NCBI RefSeq assembly: GCF_014196195.1
Contig: NZ_JACIDF010000016.1
Span: forward strand, 1-49,161
From: Anoxybacteroides rupiense
GTDB lineage: Bacteria > Bacillota > Bacilli > Bacillales > Anoxybacillaceae
DNA length: 49,161 nucleotides
Direction: 5' to 3'
The position numbers were made by a program, and so were the translations under genes. A model generated the notes under the pieces. The model had not been told where the DNA came from and did no database searches. It worked only from the letters and a program-made list of their open reading frames with translations. Below are positions 1 to 9,961 of this stretch, piece after piece; the stretch's first letter is position 1, and every line of letters starts with the position of its first letter.

Positions 1-23
1 AGAAAGTTGATTGGCTATTATTT

Positions 24-50
24 AAATTTCGGTTGACCATACCGAAATTT
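24..50. repeat. Perfect 10-bp inverted repeat in the rrn leader
   Basis: AAATTTCGGT (24-33) and ACCGAAATTT (41-50) form a perfect 10-bp stem with a 7-base loop, inside the leader between boxA and the left edge. In an rRNA leader such a stem may take part in precursor folding or processing. That role is inferred. Confidence 0.6.
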
Positions 51-100
51 TTCGATTAACGCTTCGTTTTGTTCAGTTTTCAAAGAACATTTATCCTCTT
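50..100 (-). promoter_or_regulatory. rrn leader with boxA antitermination element
   Basis: On the minus strand the leader contains TGTTCTTTGAAAACTGAAC (about 73-92). This is the boxA-like antiterminator found in Bacillus rRNA leaders and spacers. It lies about 30 bases downstream of the promoter, as expected for a leader. In principle it could be a 16S-23S spacer, but the promoter immediately upstream favours the operon leader. Confidence 0.7.
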
Positions 101-118
101 TATCAGAGCGACTTCCTA

Positions 119-147
119 ATATTATCACAGTAAAAAAATACTGTCAA
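119..147 (-). promoter_or_regulatory. Ribosomal RNA operon promoter reading off the left edge
   Basis: On the minus strand a perfect -35 TTGACA (142-147) is followed by a 17-base spacer and the -10 TAATAT (119-124). It is the strongest sigma-A promoter seen in the window. The leader downstream of it carries the sequence typical of Bacillus rrn leaders, so the target is almost certainly a 16S rRNA gene just outside the window. The rRNA itself is not visible. Confidence 0.82.
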
Positions 148-159
148 CCACTTTATTTT

Positions 160-1330
160 CCGTTCGCTGTTTCATTTATCATCATCAGCGACGTTTTATA
201 ATTTATCATACCCTAAAATAAAATGCAATAATTATTTTTATATTTTTTTAAAAAAACATATATTCCATGCTATAAACATATACATAAATGAGCTAACAAA
301 ACATACTTTAACATATCCCTTACAAAAAATTGCTCTTTATTTTCATCGCTCAATAAGTATATCAAGCGCATCATCTATAATAACACGCATCACACCATAC
401 AACATAGTTCAAATAGGCAGCTCAGGAGGAGGCTTTTGAACAAAATATCAGGATATATTTAGAAATTCAATATCTTTTTTGTTTGACAAATCACCTTCAT
501 AAATGAAGGGAGTATTTTCAAAATCAATATTAAACATTGGAAGTAGTATAATTAGGTATCTAAAAAACCAATCACTTCACACGTTGATTCACATGTCTGG
601 ATTGGCATTATTCTATTCATTGTTACCCACCCTCTTGATGCATAAAAATCACCGCCTCGCTGGCGATCTTTGACTTTTCAAAGAGGATTGATTCTAGCTT
701 AAGTTACACTTATATGATGCAATCACTCGTTATCCTTGTACTGTATAAATGATAAACAATCTGTAAAAACAAGGTCACCTGACCTCAAATCGGACCATTA
801 CACAATGGAACGAATGTTAGGGCATCCCTATCGCTGTACATCATGCCCAATTAGAACCTGGGGGGTATACAAACAGTTTCAGCATCCAAATGCGCATATT
901 TTTTGTAACAGCGCACATAAGCCTTACAGCATCATCGGCAAATGTTGATTCTATTTTTTATCGATTGAGCAGCTTCTTGTACCAATCGCTCTCTTTATTG
1001 TACTCTTTTTGGTCACAGCGAATTTTAGATGTTCATCAGTCAGCTTCCTTTGAGAAAAACAGACACATATCAGAGCAAACCGTAGAAACAGATTTTCATT
1101 ATACAGCATCCAAAGACTTCATAACGACATTTACATAAGAAATACGGATTCATGAAAAGATGGACGAATTTTGCTTCGAAGAAAGGATATGAGTGAATGT
1201 TCTGCTTTTTAGCCTAATTTTTTAAGAAAAGCTCTTATATAATCTACTATATACACTACCTTATCCGTAAAACAAGAGAACACCAATCCCCATATTTTTG
1301 CTGATCCTTTGTTATTTTCTAAAATGCTTT
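160..1330. other. Gene-poor AT-rich region between the rrn promoter and tgl
   Basis: About 1.2 kb of AT-rich DNA with no gene I can support. Two open frames (736-948 and 890-1138, plus strand) lack good ribosome binding sites, overlap each other and resemble no family I know. They may be decayed coding sequence. No tRNA or rRNA gene was seen here. Confidence 0.5.
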
Positions 1331-1338
1331 TACACAGA

Positions 1339-1442
1339 TTATCCACATTTTTCCACAAAAACACAGTGCTTATTCACACTGATCATTAAATACTAGCGCT
1401 GTTTTGAGCAAATATGTGAATAATTATTTTTTAATATTCACA
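1339..1442. promoter_or_regulatory. Cluster of DnaA boxes upstream of tgl
   Basis: There is a perfect DnaA box TTATCCACA at 1339-1347. One-mismatch boxes lie at 1349-1357 (TTTTCCACA), 1370-1378 (TTATTCACA) and 1415-1423 (TTATTCACA on the minus strand), and a weaker site at 1434-1442 (ATATTCACA). Four good boxes within 85 bases of intergenic DNA is well above chance. Bacilli have DnaA-box clusters outside oriC that bind DnaA; whether this is one of them is inferred. Confidence 0.6.
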
Positions 1443-1478
1443 ATTTGTTGATAACTCCAAAATGAAAGGGTGGACAAC

Positions 1479-2300
1479 ATGATTCAAGTTAAAAGCTCCA
1501 TTGTGGATAACCAATTTTTTTCCCATTCGCCTTTATCTAAAGAACAAACCATGATTTTTCAAGCTTTACTAAAAGAAAGGAAAAAATACACATATAAAAA
1601 TGAACAACAGCTTCTATTTGAGCTGAAGCTACGAGAACAAATTCTTCATACGGCTATTCGCTTAGCAAAAAGTAAAGCACGATTTACCATTTTCCGTTTT
1701 TCAAGATGTAATGAACAGTTTTGGTCACGAAACCATTTAGGCGGATTTGAGTTAAAAAAGAATGTGACTCCAGCTGATGGGATTAATGATATTTTTGAAA
1801 ACAGCCAGCTATACGCCTTTGAGTGTGCAACAGCTATTGTCATCATTTTCTATAAGGCAGTCTTAGATACGATTGACCGGCAAACTTTTAATCAGCTGTT
1901 CGCCAACCTTCTTTTATACGATTGGCATTATGACGAAGATTTAGGAGTACAAACAAAAACCGGGAACGACTACATTCCCGGCGATTGTCTATATTTTAAA
2001 AATCCTGATGTCGATCCAGAAATGCCTCAATGGCAAGGAGAAAATACCATTTACTTAGGAGGAGATCTTTATTATGGGCATGGGATCGGAATCAAAACAA
2101 AGGATGAAATTATTTCAGCACTCAATAAACGGCGAAAAAAAGCAGCGAAAAAGTCAGCTTACTTATTAGAACAAACAACAAGAGTAGATTTTAAATATTT
2201 AAGCAGGTTTGCAAATAGCGAGCAGCGCATAGCTTTGCCATTCGATCCAAGCCATCTGTTCATTGGGAAAATCGGTTCATCCACTTTCTTGAATTTGTAA
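1479..2300 (+). CDS. tgl: Protein-glutamine gamma-glutamyltransferase (spore coat transglutaminase)
   Basis: Tgl forms epsilon-(gamma-glutamyl)lysine crosslinks between spore coat proteins in sporulating bacilli. The 273-residue product aligns from memory along most of B. subtilis Tgl. Its AFECATAIVII motif places the catalytic cysteine at residue 116, the same number as in B. subtilis, which supports the ATG at 1479 over the GTG nine bases upstream. AAAGGG (1465-1470) is a well-placed ribosome binding site for that ATG. The YDWHY and GDCLYFKNP motifs are also family hallmarks. The protein is about 28 residues longer at the C-terminus than the B. subtilis form. It overlaps the convergent exporter gene by 24 bases and has no terminator of its own. 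A sigma-K promoter was not recognised. Confidence 0.95.
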   Translation: MIQVKSSIVDNQFFSHSPLSKEQTMIFQALLKERKKYTYKNEQQLLFELKLREQILHTAIRLAKSKARFTIFRFSRCNEQFWSRNHLGGFELKKNVTPADGINDIFENSQLYAFECATAIVIIFYKAVLDTIDRQTFNQLFANLLLYDWHYDEDLGVQTKTGNDYIPGDCLYFKNPDVDPEMPQWQGENTIYLGGDLYYGHGIGIKTKDEIISALNKRRKKAAKKSAYLLEQTTRVDFKYLSRFANSEQRIALPFDPSHLFIGKIGSSTFLNL

Positions 2301-3179
2301 CGTTTTTTTTCGATTTTCACTCCATAAATATGTGCCAATGCCCAATAAAATTAAGGAACCGCCAATCCATTGCGATGGTTGGATCATTTCTCCAAGTAAA
2401 AAATAGGCTAAAATAGCAGCACCGACAGGTTCAAATAAAATTCCCATTGAAATGGTCGCAGCACTTACCCATTTTACCGACCAATTCATTAACGAATGGC
2501 CCAGCAAAGTGGGGATGATGGCAAGTAAAATAAAACAAAGCCAATCTGTTTTTTTATAAGAAAGTAGAGGATAGCGAAAGCAAAGCACATAGAGCAGCAG
2601 GGTGAGAGAGCTGATCCCATACACAACATATGTATAGATCGTCAGCGATAGTCTTTTTCGTAACTCCTGTCCAAACAGCCAGTATCCTGTAATCATCATA
2701 CAAGCGAGCAAGGCTAGCATATCGCCGAATAGCGCCTGTCCGCTTATTCGAAAATCTCCCCAGCTAATGATGGTGCTTCCAACAATCGCAAGCAAGCCGC
2801 TTAACAACGCGCCAATCGTCAATCTTTCCTTAAAAAACACGTAGCCTCCAGCGAATGCAAACAATGGTTGCAGCGTCACAAGCACAACAGAACTTGTTAC
2901 CGACGTATAGTTTAAAGATTCAAACCAGAGAATAAAGTGAAAAGCTAACAATACACCAGAGATAGCAGAAAACCACCAATCTCTTTTCGAAATTTTCAAT
3001 AGTTCACGCCAAGCCGGGAGAAACATCGGAGTCATCAGTGCAACTGTAAAAAAGAGACGGTAAAAAGCGATTACAGCTGCAGGAGCGTGTGCCCATTTTA
3101 CTAAGATGGCCGATGTTGATATCGAGAGCGCACCGATAAAAAGAGCGAGATACGGCTTAAATAAATTTTGTGATTGCAT
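2277..3179 (-). CDS. DMT/EamA-family transporter
   Basis: This 300-residue integral membrane protein has about ten hydrophobic segments in two repeated EamA halves, the architecture of drug/metabolite exporters. The first half contains FYRLFF and the ALNYTS-like FESLNYTS segment, and the second half contains PVGAAILAYFLLGE; both are family signatures. The substrate cannot be told from sequence. GAGGG at 3187-3191 favours the ATG at 3179 (7-base gap) or the one at 3182 over the upstream TTG at 3197. The gene is convergent with tgl, overlapping it by 24 bases, and divergent from the MgtC-like gene. Confidence 0.85.
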   Translation of the reverse strand: MQSQNLFKPYLALFIGALSISTSAILVKWAHAPAAVIAFYRLFFTVALMTPMFLPAWRELLKISKRDWWFSAISGVLLAFHFILWFESLNYTSVTSSVVLVTLQPLFAFAGGYVFFKERLTIGALLSGLLAIVGSTIISWGDFRISGQALFGDMLALLACMMITGYWLFGQELRKRLSLTIYTYVVYGISSLTLLLYVLCFRYPLLSYKKTDWLCFILLAIIPTLLGHSLMNWSVKWVSAATISMGILFEPVGAAILAYFLLGEMIQPSQWIGGSLILLGIGTYLWSENRKKTLQIQESG

Positions 3180-3253
3180 CATCCATCCCTCGTTCAACGT
3201 TTTATAATTTATAATGATTATAACATTGACTGAAGAAGAAAAGGTGATAAAAT

Positions 3254-3931
3254 ATGGATTTTCATCTTTTTATGAAGCTAGGAATATCAACGGTATTAGG
3301 CCTTGTGATCGGCATCGAGAGAGAATTAAAGCGAAAGCCGGTGGGATTAAAGACATGTTTAGTCATTTCCATTGTGAGCTGCTTATTAACGATTGTTTCT
3401 ATTGAGTCGGCATATGTATTTCCTTTAAAAAACCGCATGGCCATGGACCCGCTTCGCCTTGCTGCGCAAATTGTATCAGGCATTGGTTTTTTAGGGGCAG
3501 GCGTCATTTTGCGCCGAGGGAATGACAGCATTTCGGGTCTGACAACGGCTGCTCTTATTTGGGGAGCAGCCGGAATCGGCATTGCCGTTGGGGCGGGATT
3601 TTACTGGGAAGCTATTTTAAGCGTGGGATTACTTATTTTAAGCGTAGAACTCATTCCTCTTCTCACCTCTTTTTTTGGACCAAAGCAGTTACGAGAAAAA
3701 GAGTTTGTTTTGCAAATTACTATTTCTAATAACGATCATATTGATGATGTGATTTCTGCCATTAACCAGCAAATCATTGATATAAAAACGGTTCGAATTA
3801 AAGATTTTGATGATCATCATCATCTTATTAGACTAAAAGTAGCTGTCGATCAGAAAAAATCAATAACGGATGTCTATTATTCGCTTCGCAGCATCTCATC
3901 CATTGTTCATATTGATATTGAAAGTGGTTAA
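3254..3931 (+). CDS. MgtC/SapB-family membrane protein
   Basis: This 225-residue protein has an N-terminal MgtC domain (about residues 1-130, four or more membrane helices) with the hallmarks GLVIGIEREL and GIGFLGAGVILRRG. A C-terminal cytoplasmic ACT-like domain follows (about 140-225). Family members are linked to magnesium limitation and, in pathogens, to inhibition of the F-type ATP synthase; the role here is unknown. A ribosome binding site AAAGGTGAT lies six bases before the ATG. It stands alone. No magnesium riboswitch was seen in the short leader, which is shared with the divergent exporter. Confidence 0.87.
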   Translation: MDFHLFMKLGISTVLGLVIGIERELKRKPVGLKTCLVISIVSCLLTIVSIESAYVFPLKNRMAMDPLRLAAQIVSGIGFLGAGVILRRGNDSISGLTTAALIWGAAGIGIAVGAGFYWEAILSVGLLILSVELIPLLTSFFGPKQLREKEFVLQITISNNDHIDDVISAINQQIIDIKTVRIKDFDDHHHLIRLKVAVDQKKSITDVYYSLRSISSIVHIDIESG

Positions 3932-4005
3932 TGATGGACAATCCAAGAATGCAATGATCCATTATTTTACTAAAAATATGGAATAATTGAGCTAGACACA
4001 AGCGT

Positions 4006-4118
4006 TTCTGCCAGATGCATGCCCAGTCGGCAAGCGAATGACTTGCCGACTACGGCAGAAAAGCGAGGAGTCAAGCGATGCCAATTTGTTTTTATTGGAT
4101 CATCAACACACCTGACAT
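4006..4118. repeat. Structured intergenic repeat, copy A
   Basis: This consists of a nested hairpin (outer TTCTGCC 4006-4012 with GGCAGAA 4054-4060; inner TCGGCAAG 4027-4034 with CTTGCCGA 4042-4049). It is followed by a core containing GAAAAGCGAGGA and GTTTTTATTGGAT and then ATCAACAC. The same hairpin-plus-core layout recurs at 7529-7608. Its function is unknown. Confidence 0.6.
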
Positions 4119-4224
4119 TCCATTAAAGTGATATCATTACACTTGATTACGCCGCTTAAACGAAAAGGCCGAAAGATTCACTCGACTCTTTATAAATTGA
4201 GATCGTGATTTTACTGAGGAATAC

Positions 4225-5922
4225 TTACTCTATCTTAAACTTTGCAATCATCTCTTGAAGGTGATCAGCTAAACGTTTTAGTTGAATGTTCTGCTCCTTT
4301 AAGTAATCAATAGTATGGTTTTGTTGAATAGCAGAAGCAGAAATCTCCTGAATCACCGCTACCCCTTGTTCAGAAATAGCCGCAATTTCCTGAATGGATG
4401 TCAAAACCTGATCGGAGGATTGGTATAGATCTTCTGTATTTTTGGCGATAGCATCCATTCCTTTTGTTAACTGCTCTACGGATTCATAAATCGCATGAAA
4501 TAGTCGGCCATTATCTTCAGCAATCTCCACCCCTTTTACAATATCTTCAAAATCTTGCTGATTTAGCTGAAGCACCACTTTAGCCTGTTCGTTCATTTCC
4601 TCTATCGCTTGAGAAATGACTTGAATGGATTCGTCGGTTTGATGGGCCAGCTTCTGAACTTCTTGAGCTACGACCGAAAATCCTCTCCCTGCATCTCCAG
4701 CGCGGGCTGCTTCGATGGAAGCATTTAAAGCCAGCAAATGAATCTGCGATGAAATCTCTTGAATCATTTGAATAATGTGGTTAATCTGTTTTAGTTTTTC
4801 CCCAAGATCAGACAGATTTTGTTTACTCGTTATTCCATTTTGTTTAATTTTACTCATTTGTTCTGTAATCATTTGTACTTGAATGTTCCCTTTTTCCGCC
4901 TGCTCTCGTGCCTGACCTGTAAGGTTTTTAATCCATTTTGTTTGCTCGTCGACATTAGAAATAGACATCGACATTTCAGAAATCATATGAGAAATGCGAT
5001 CAATATGATGCGCTCTTTCCTCTGATCCTTTTGCTTCTTCATTTGTGCTGACAGCAATTTGCTGCGATGCTTGAGACAATTCGGCAAAGGACCCCAAAAG
5101 AATTTCACTGCTTCCATGGATGGTTTGTGAATTATCGCTTACTTGCTGAATGATATGGCTTAAATTTTTTCTCATTTCTTCAAAACTGGCTGCTAAAATG
5201 CCGATCTCATCTTCTCGTTTCATCTTGATCGGCTGGCTAAGATCCCCATTAGAGAGACGCTTTGTGTACTGTACTAATTGTTTTAAAGGCTTGGCTATTC
5301 GATTTCCGATGAATAGCGCCAGTATGATGCCAGCTGCAATCATCACCGCAGTTAAAATGATCGAAAAGGTCCATATCCAATGCTCGAGTTGCTTAATAAA
5401 CTTAGCACTCATGTCCACGCCAATGATCGCATCCGTTCCCCGCACCGGCATAAAAAAGGATTTATGGACTCCCCACTTATCTTGGTAAATGCTGCTTAAA
5501 ATCTGTTCTTTTTGTTCATATGATTGTTTTTGTTCCTCTGTAAACGGAGACTCCACCATAAATTCGTCGCTGTCATTTAAAGCGACAATGACATCTCGCC
5601 CATTATGTCTCGCCAATACATATACATACTCAATTCCGTTTTTATTTTTAATAAATGAGTCAAGCTCTTGTTTAAGCTCCTCCCCATATTTCTCTGGAAA
5701 GGCAATAACATTTTGAATAAGAGTTGGATCAAGTTTTTCCGCCAATGTTTCACCATTTTCAGTTAAGCGCTCATCAAACTGTGGAATTACATGATCTTGG
5801 ATAATGTAACTAGACACATAATAAACAAAGCCAAATGCAACGACGGAAAATAGAATAAAAGGCAAGATAAAACTTATAATAAGCTGAGATCGAATCGATT
5901 TTCTCCAAAGCATCTTTTTCAT
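4225..5922 (-). CDS. Methyl-accepting chemotaxis protein
   Basis: This 565-residue transmembrane chemoreceptor resembles B. subtilis YoaH and YvaQ. It has a first membrane helix (about 12-36), an extracellular sensory domain (about 37-180), a second helix (about 184-206), a HAMP domain (about 207-260) and a long coiled-coil signalling domain. The hairpin-tip region is recognisable by [23 protein letters not shown] followed by EVQKLA. The sensed ligand is unknown. Its ATG overlaps the last bases of the upstream ATP-grasp gene (ATGA, 5919-5922), so the two are probably translationally coupled. No sigma-D promoter was found for the pair. Confidence 0.93.
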   Translation of the reverse strand: MKKMLWRKSIRSQLIISFILPFILFSVVAFGFVYYVSSYIIQDHVIPQFDERLTENGETLAEKLDPTLIQNVIAFPEKYGEELKQELDSFIKNKNGIEYVYVLARHNGRDVIVALNDSDEFMVESPFTEEQKQSYEQKEQILSSIYQDKWGVHKSFFMPVRGTDAIIGVDMSAKFIKQLEHWIWTFSIILTAVMIAAGIILALFIGNRIAKPLKQLVQYTKRLSNGDLSQPIKMKREDEIGILAASFEEMRKNLSHIIQQVSDNSQTIHGSSEILLGSFAELSQASQQIAVSTNEEAKGSEERAHHIDRISHMISEMSMSISNVDEQTKWIKNLTGQAREQAEKGNIQVQMITEQMSKIKQNGITSKQNLSDLGEKLKQINHIIQMIQEISSQIHLLALNASIEAARAGDAGRGFSVVAQEVQKLAHQTDESIQVISQAIEEMNEQAKVVLQLNQQDFEDIVKGVEIAEDNGRLFHAIYESVEQLTKGMDAIAKNTEDLYQSSDQVLTSIQEIAAISEQGVAVIQEISASAIQQNHTIDYLKEQNIQLKRLADHLQEMIAKFKIE

Positions 5923-7097
5923 TCTTTAGCCCCTTCTCCCGAATATTGAAGTTCCTTTCTGTGGATAAATGCTTGTAAATCGAGCCGCAGCAACCGATAA
6001 AGCTCGTCCATTGTTTTGCTTTTAAAAAATACGATCGCAAAAGTTCGGTCATTTGCTGCTTGTATCGGCCGGTATTCTAAGATGTGGTCAAACTGTTTTT
6101 GAAATAATGGGTGATTAATGGATTGAATCAAGCTTTGAGAAATATGCATAGGAATTTCGGCGCAAAGGAAGCTATAGATGTGATCGTCCATATGTTGAAG
6201 CGTTCTGTTCCAGTCCGGGCATGTTCCTCGGAAATAGTGTTCATATACATTGCATCCATAAGCATAGAATCCGAGATCTGTTGTACCTGCTCCAGCAAAC
6301 CGAAGCGGGTTTACTTCAATCGGAATTATGCTGTCATTATTTTTTCTAATTTCAAAATGAATAGGAAAGTTTTTTAATGGATAAATTTCTTGAAACTGAT
6401 GCATAAACGCAAGAATGTCATCGTAAATCTCGGCAATCACCTGCTTTGATGTATAATAAATCCGGTCTGATGTATCATATTCATCTTTAAACAATCGTTT
6501 AAAAACATTTAAAATCACCGGATGACCGCTGTGGTCATAATAGCCATCAATCGCGTATTCTTCTCCAAAAATCCATTTTTCAATTAAAATACTTTCTCCA
6601 TCAATAACACTTTGATACATATTCTCCGCTACAAACAGTTCTGTTTCTAACTGCCGCAACGCCGCTTCCCATTCATTTGCGCTTTTTACTTTATATACGC
6701 CTACGCTTGAGTACCCTTTGCTGGGCTTTATAACAACAGGAAAAGGGATCTCATCAATCGAATGGCTGTACAGCTCATTCCTATCCGCAACTTTGTAAAA
6801 ATAATCTGGATACATTTTTTTCAAAGCAGAACGAAAAAGCCCTTTGTCTTTTAACTGTTTGGACCAACGGTTTTGCACGCTATCTGGGGCATATGATTCA
6901 AGCAATTTTAAGCAGCTTTCTGAATTCGTTAATAGTTTTGTTTGCTCATTCATGAGCCCAAAAAATTCTGTCTCGTCTAATGTCTTTAAGCCATTTAAAG
7001 AATTCGATGGATTCCCCTGAACCAAAACAGGGATATCCAATTCTTGCAATGATGCAAGCAAAATCGGTGAAATAATTTGATCATTGATAAGAATCAT
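5919..7097 (-). CDS. ATP-grasp domain protein coupled to the chemoreceptor gene
   Basis: This 392-residue protein looks like an ATP-grasp ligase. It has an N-terminal pre-grasp region (1-100), a central ATP-binding region with [20 protein letters not shown] (about 138-160), and the metal/ATP-binding region [23 protein letters not shown] (about 265-290). The EVNPLR motif corresponds to the E-x-N-R/P signature of carboxylate-amine ligases. The substrate cannot be predicted. AAAGGTG lies seven bases before the ATG. The 4-base overlap with the chemoreceptor gene implies joint expression, and I know of no characterised partnership of this kind. Confidence 0.82.
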   Translation of the reverse strand: MILINDQIISPILLASLQELDIPVLVQGNPSNSLNGLKTLDETEFFGLMNEQTKLLTNSESCLKLLESYAPDSVQNRWSKQLKDKGLFRSALKKMYPDYFYKVADRNELYSHSIDEIPFPVVIKPSKGYSSVGVYKVKSANEWEAALRQLETELFVAENMYQSVIDGESILIEKWIFGEEYAIDGYYDHSGHPVILNVFKRLFKDEYDTSDRIYYTSKQVIAEIYDDILAFMHQFQEIYPLKNFPIHFEIRKNNDSIIPIEVNPLRFAGAGTTDLGFYAYGCNVYEHYFRGTCPDWNRTLQHMDDHIYSFLCAEIPMHISQSLIQSINHPLFQKQFDHILEYRPIQAANDRTFAIVFFKSKTMDELYRLLRLDLQAFIHRKELQYSGEGAKE

Positions 7098-7728
7098 CTT
7101 GATGCACCTTTCTAATAAATAAAAATTAGTACTATAGAAGCACGCTCGTCCATGCTACATCCATGTCTTATCATGTTACTCTAACTGTACAAAAACATTA
7201 GGTTGACTATACCGCAATGAAACCAAAGCACTACTCCTTTCACTATTATTTTAGTAAACTATTTCTAACATTTTCTTTATCGTCAGGACTGGAGTAATTT
7301 TTAACATATTCCACTGTTATTACTCTATTGTGTAAATTGGCTCATTTCAGAAAGTATTTAACTTTTTCCAATAAACTTTCCTCATTAGGAAATTTGTTCA
7401 GGGAATTTCGGTTGTTTATGTCTTCTTTCTCTTTATTTAAAGCGATCATCTATCGAGCAATACAATTGTCCTTCGTGCTGTAATAATTATGATGAATGGA
7501 CCGTATTAAAACTCACGATCGGGAGGCAAACCGGCTCGCCGGCTTCAGATGAAAAGCGAGGAATCCGGTATTGTTCATTGGTTTTTATTGGATGATCAAC
7601 ACGCCTGATCGTTAGCTGCAATGAGGCACAGTCCATTTAACACTATGAACATATTGAAAAATAAAGGCCAAATCATTCCCATCTCTATCCAACTTTAATG
7701 ACCACTTTCTCAATACCCATTTGCCGTT
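7098..7728. other. Intergenic region between the ATP-grasp gene and the protease
   Basis: About 630 bases with no supportable gene. It contains copy B of the structured repeat (7529-7608). At the right end are two TATAAT-like hexamers (7732-7737 and 7753-7758), the second a likely -10 for the protease gene. Confidence 0.5.
7529..7608. repeat. Structured intergenic repeat, copy B
   Basis: A CCGGC/GCCGG hairpin (7531-7542) is followed by GAAAAGCGAGGA (7551-7562), then GTTTTTATTGGAT, ATCAACAC and CCTGA. The core matches copy A near 4058-4115 in order and spacing, while the hairpin sequences differ. That pattern suggests a repeat family with a conserved tail and a structurally conserved stem. 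Confidence 0.6.
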
Positions 7729-7782
7729 TTGTATAATACAATTTTTATCGTATATAATCCAATTTTACAAAGGAGGAAATTT

Positions 7783-9423
7783 ATGAAAAAGAAAGCTACT
7801 TTTATTTTAGCAGCAGGTTTAACGTTTAGTGCCCTTCTTCCATCATCGTATGCGGCCGTACAATCTCCCGCAGCACAAAAGCATGCCCACCAGAAAATGC
7901 AAATCCTCCAAGAAAACTGGGATGCGAAAAACGGTGCTCCAGAATTTCTATCCGGAAAGCTATCTTCACAGTCTTTTAAAAGCGAAAAAACGATCCGGGA
8001 ATTTTTGAAAAACAATCAAGAAATTTATCAGATCAATCCTGACACAGAGCTTACATTAGTCGATGTGAAGACCGATGAATTAGGCATGACCCACTATAAA
8101 TATGTTCAGTCACTCAATGGCGTTCCGATAGATGGCGGAGAATTTTTAGTCCATACGGATAAAAACGGGATTGTCAAAGCCACGAACGGAAAGCTCCGTC
8201 CTAGCGCTTCGGACAAATTTAAAAACAAAACAGCCGCTAAAATTTCGGATAAAGAAGCCATTGACTTGGCTTGGAAGCACATTAATGTAACGAAACAAGA
8301 AACAGAGGTCAAAGAGGATAACGCACCTTTAAAAGAAAAAACGGATGTCGCCAATACAGTGGAAAAAAGCAAACTGGTTGTTTACGAGAAGGATGGAAAC
8401 TACTATTTGACCCATAAAGTAGAATTGCAATTTATTTATCCGTATCCGGCCAATTGGAAAATTTACGTTGATGCAAATAACGGCAAAATTGTCGATGCCT
8501 ACAATGCTGTAGCCGAAGAGGCAACAAGCGGCTATGGCTACGGAGTATTAGGAGATTACAAAACTCTTAATACTTACTACTCTAACGGCACCTATTATTT
8601 ATACGATGTGACAAAGCCGATGTCAGGGGTCATCGAAACACGCACGGCGCAAAATGGCACGAGCTTGCCTGGCTCCTACTCTGTTGACAGCAATAATGCA
8701 TGGACTGCTTCTTCACAACGTGCTGATGTAGATGCCCATTATTATGCAGGAGTCGTCTACGACTATTACAAAAACACACATAATCGCAATAGCTTTGATA
8801 ACAACGGAGCAACGATTCGCTCAACGGTTCACTATAGCAATAGATATAACAACGCATTTTGGAACGGAGTACAGATGGTTTATGGAGACGGGGACGGAAC
8901 GACGTTCGCTCCTTTATCAGGCGGACTCGATGTTGTCGCACATGAGTTAACACATGCTGTCACTGATCGAACAGCAGGGCTCGAATATCGCAACCAATCA
9001 GGCGCATTAAATGAATCAATGTCAGATGTTTTCGCTTGCTTTGTAGATTCAAATGATTACTTAATCGGCGAAGACGTCTATACACCTAACGTTTCCGGCG
9101 ATGCTTTAAGAAGCCTTTCTAATCCTCAAGCATACGGACAGCCAGCTCACATGAACGACTATGTATACACCTCTTCAGATAACGGCGGAGTGCATACAAA
9201 TAGCGGTATTCCAAATAAAGCTGCCTATTTGACGATTACTGCAATTGGCAAGGAAAAAGCAGAAAAAATTTATTATCGAGCATTAACTGTCTATTTAACT
9301 CCAACAAGCAATTTCAGCAATGCTCGAGCCGCTTTATTACAAGCTGCTGCTGATTTGTATGGATCCGGCAGTTCAACATATAATGCGGTGGCCAACGCTT
9401 GGAACCAAGTAGGAGTATATTAA
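7783..9423 (+). CDS. npr: Secreted thermolysin-like neutral metalloprotease (M4 family)
   Basis: This 546-residue preproenzyme is a zinc endopeptidase exported to degrade protein outside the cell. It has a Sec signal peptide ([15 protein letters not shown]... to about residue 24), FTP and PepSY propeptide regions (about 50-240), and a mature enzyme starting near residue 245. The HELTH zinc motif is at 387-391, the third zinc ligand at Glu411 in NESMSD, and the catalytic histidine at 471 in GGVHTNSG. Thermolysin calcium-site segments such as NNAFWNG and MVYGDGDG are present. The loop after NESMSD is short compared with thermolysin, closer to the NprB/NprE type. AAAGGAGG six bases before the ATG fixes the start; the longer upstream frame would hide the signal peptide. 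A strong terminator follows. Confidence 0.95.
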   Translation: MKKKATFILAAGLTFSALLPSSYAAVQSPAAQKHAHQKMQILQENWDAKNGAPEFLSGKLSSQSFKSEKTIREFLKNNQEIYQINPDTELTLVDVKTDELGMTHYKYVQSLNGVPIDGGEFLVHTDKNGIVKATNGKLRPSASDKFKNKTAAKISDKEAIDLAWKHINVTKQETEVKEDNAPLKEKTDVANTVEKSKLVVYEKDGNYYLTHKVELQFIYPYPANWKIYVDANNGKIVDAYNAVAEEATSGYGYGVLGDYKTLNTYYSNGTYYLYDVTKPMSGVIETRTAQNGTSLPGSYSVDSNNAWTASSQRADVDAHYYAGVVYDYYKNTHNRNSFDNNGATIRSTVHYSNRYNNAFWNGVQMVYGDGDGTTFAPLSGGLDVVAHELTHAVTDRTAGLEYRNQSGALNESMSDVFACFVDSNDYLIGEDVYTPNVSGDALRSLSNPQAYGQPAHMNDYVYTSSDNGGVHTNSGIPNKAAYLTITAIGKEKAEKIYYRALTVYLTPTSNFSNARAALLQAAADLYGSGSSTYNAVANAWNQVGVY

Positions 9424-9439
9424 ACCTCCTCCAAACAGA

Positions 9440-9480
9440 GCCAAAGCCAAAAGAATATGATTTCTTTTGGCTTTGGCCTT
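9440..9480 (+). terminator. Rho-independent terminator of the protease gene
   Basis: A perfect 16-bp stem, GCCAAAGCCAAAAGAA (9440-9455) with its complement (9462-9477), is followed by a pyrimidine-rich tail. Confidence 0.88.
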
Positions 9481-9614
9481 CTTTCATCTATCGAATGATG
9501 CAACCCGCTTCACAAGCAGAATCTCATTTTTTCGACGGTCAGAGGCTAATCAAGGTGCCGTTCGCTTGAAGGGCGGAAATCTACACTTAGCAAATGTATG
9601 ATGACATGTTTTGG

Positions 9615-9881
9615 TCAGTGTTTCGGCAAAAATTCCTCAATGATATGGCTGTCTTCACCATGAATCTGATTGGAAGCTAACAACTCTTTTTCCGTTAATA
9701 ATTGAAATCCATACCTTTGCAGCTCGCGTTTTTGAATTTCAGACAGCTGCTCATAAGACACAATAGCCGGCGTCCCCGACGATTTATAAATTAGGTTTTT
9801 CGTGACTGGACATTGGAATACATCAGCGACAAATCCTTCTCCATCTTGGATCGTAAATAGACGAATCGGCATTACATTCAT
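9615..9881 (-). CDS. Hypothetical small protein
   Basis: I do not recognise this 88-residue protein. It has no membrane segment or signal peptide, and its C-terminal half is charged. One segment (FQCPVTKNLIYKSSGTPAIV) hints at a small folded beta domain, but no family is claimed. A good ribosome binding site (GAGGGAGAAAG) sits before the ATG, which is why I accept it as a gene. It lies between the protease terminator and an acetyltransferase gene on the same strand. Confidence 0.6.
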   Translation of the reverse strand: MNVMPIRLFTIQDGEGFVADVFQCPVTKNLIYKSSGTPAIVSYEQLSEIQKRELQRYGFQLLTEKELLASNQIHGEDSHIIEEFLPKH

Positions 9882-9961
9882 ACTTTCTCCCTCTTTTCAC
9901 TGTTTGTTGGCCTTTATAAGTACTGACGATTTTTCTATTATATTTCCCACCAACCGACTGT

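Noticed and set aside
736-1138. Two overlapping plus-strand open frames of 70 and 82 codons
   Set aside because: No ribosome binding site, no family resemblance and mutual overlap in different frames; at most decayed coding sequence.
34-7220. Similarity of GGTTGACCATACCGAAAT near 31-48 with GGTTGACTATACCGCAAT near 7201-7218
   Set aside because: Only about 18 bases with mismatches and no shared context; could be chance in AT-rich DNA.
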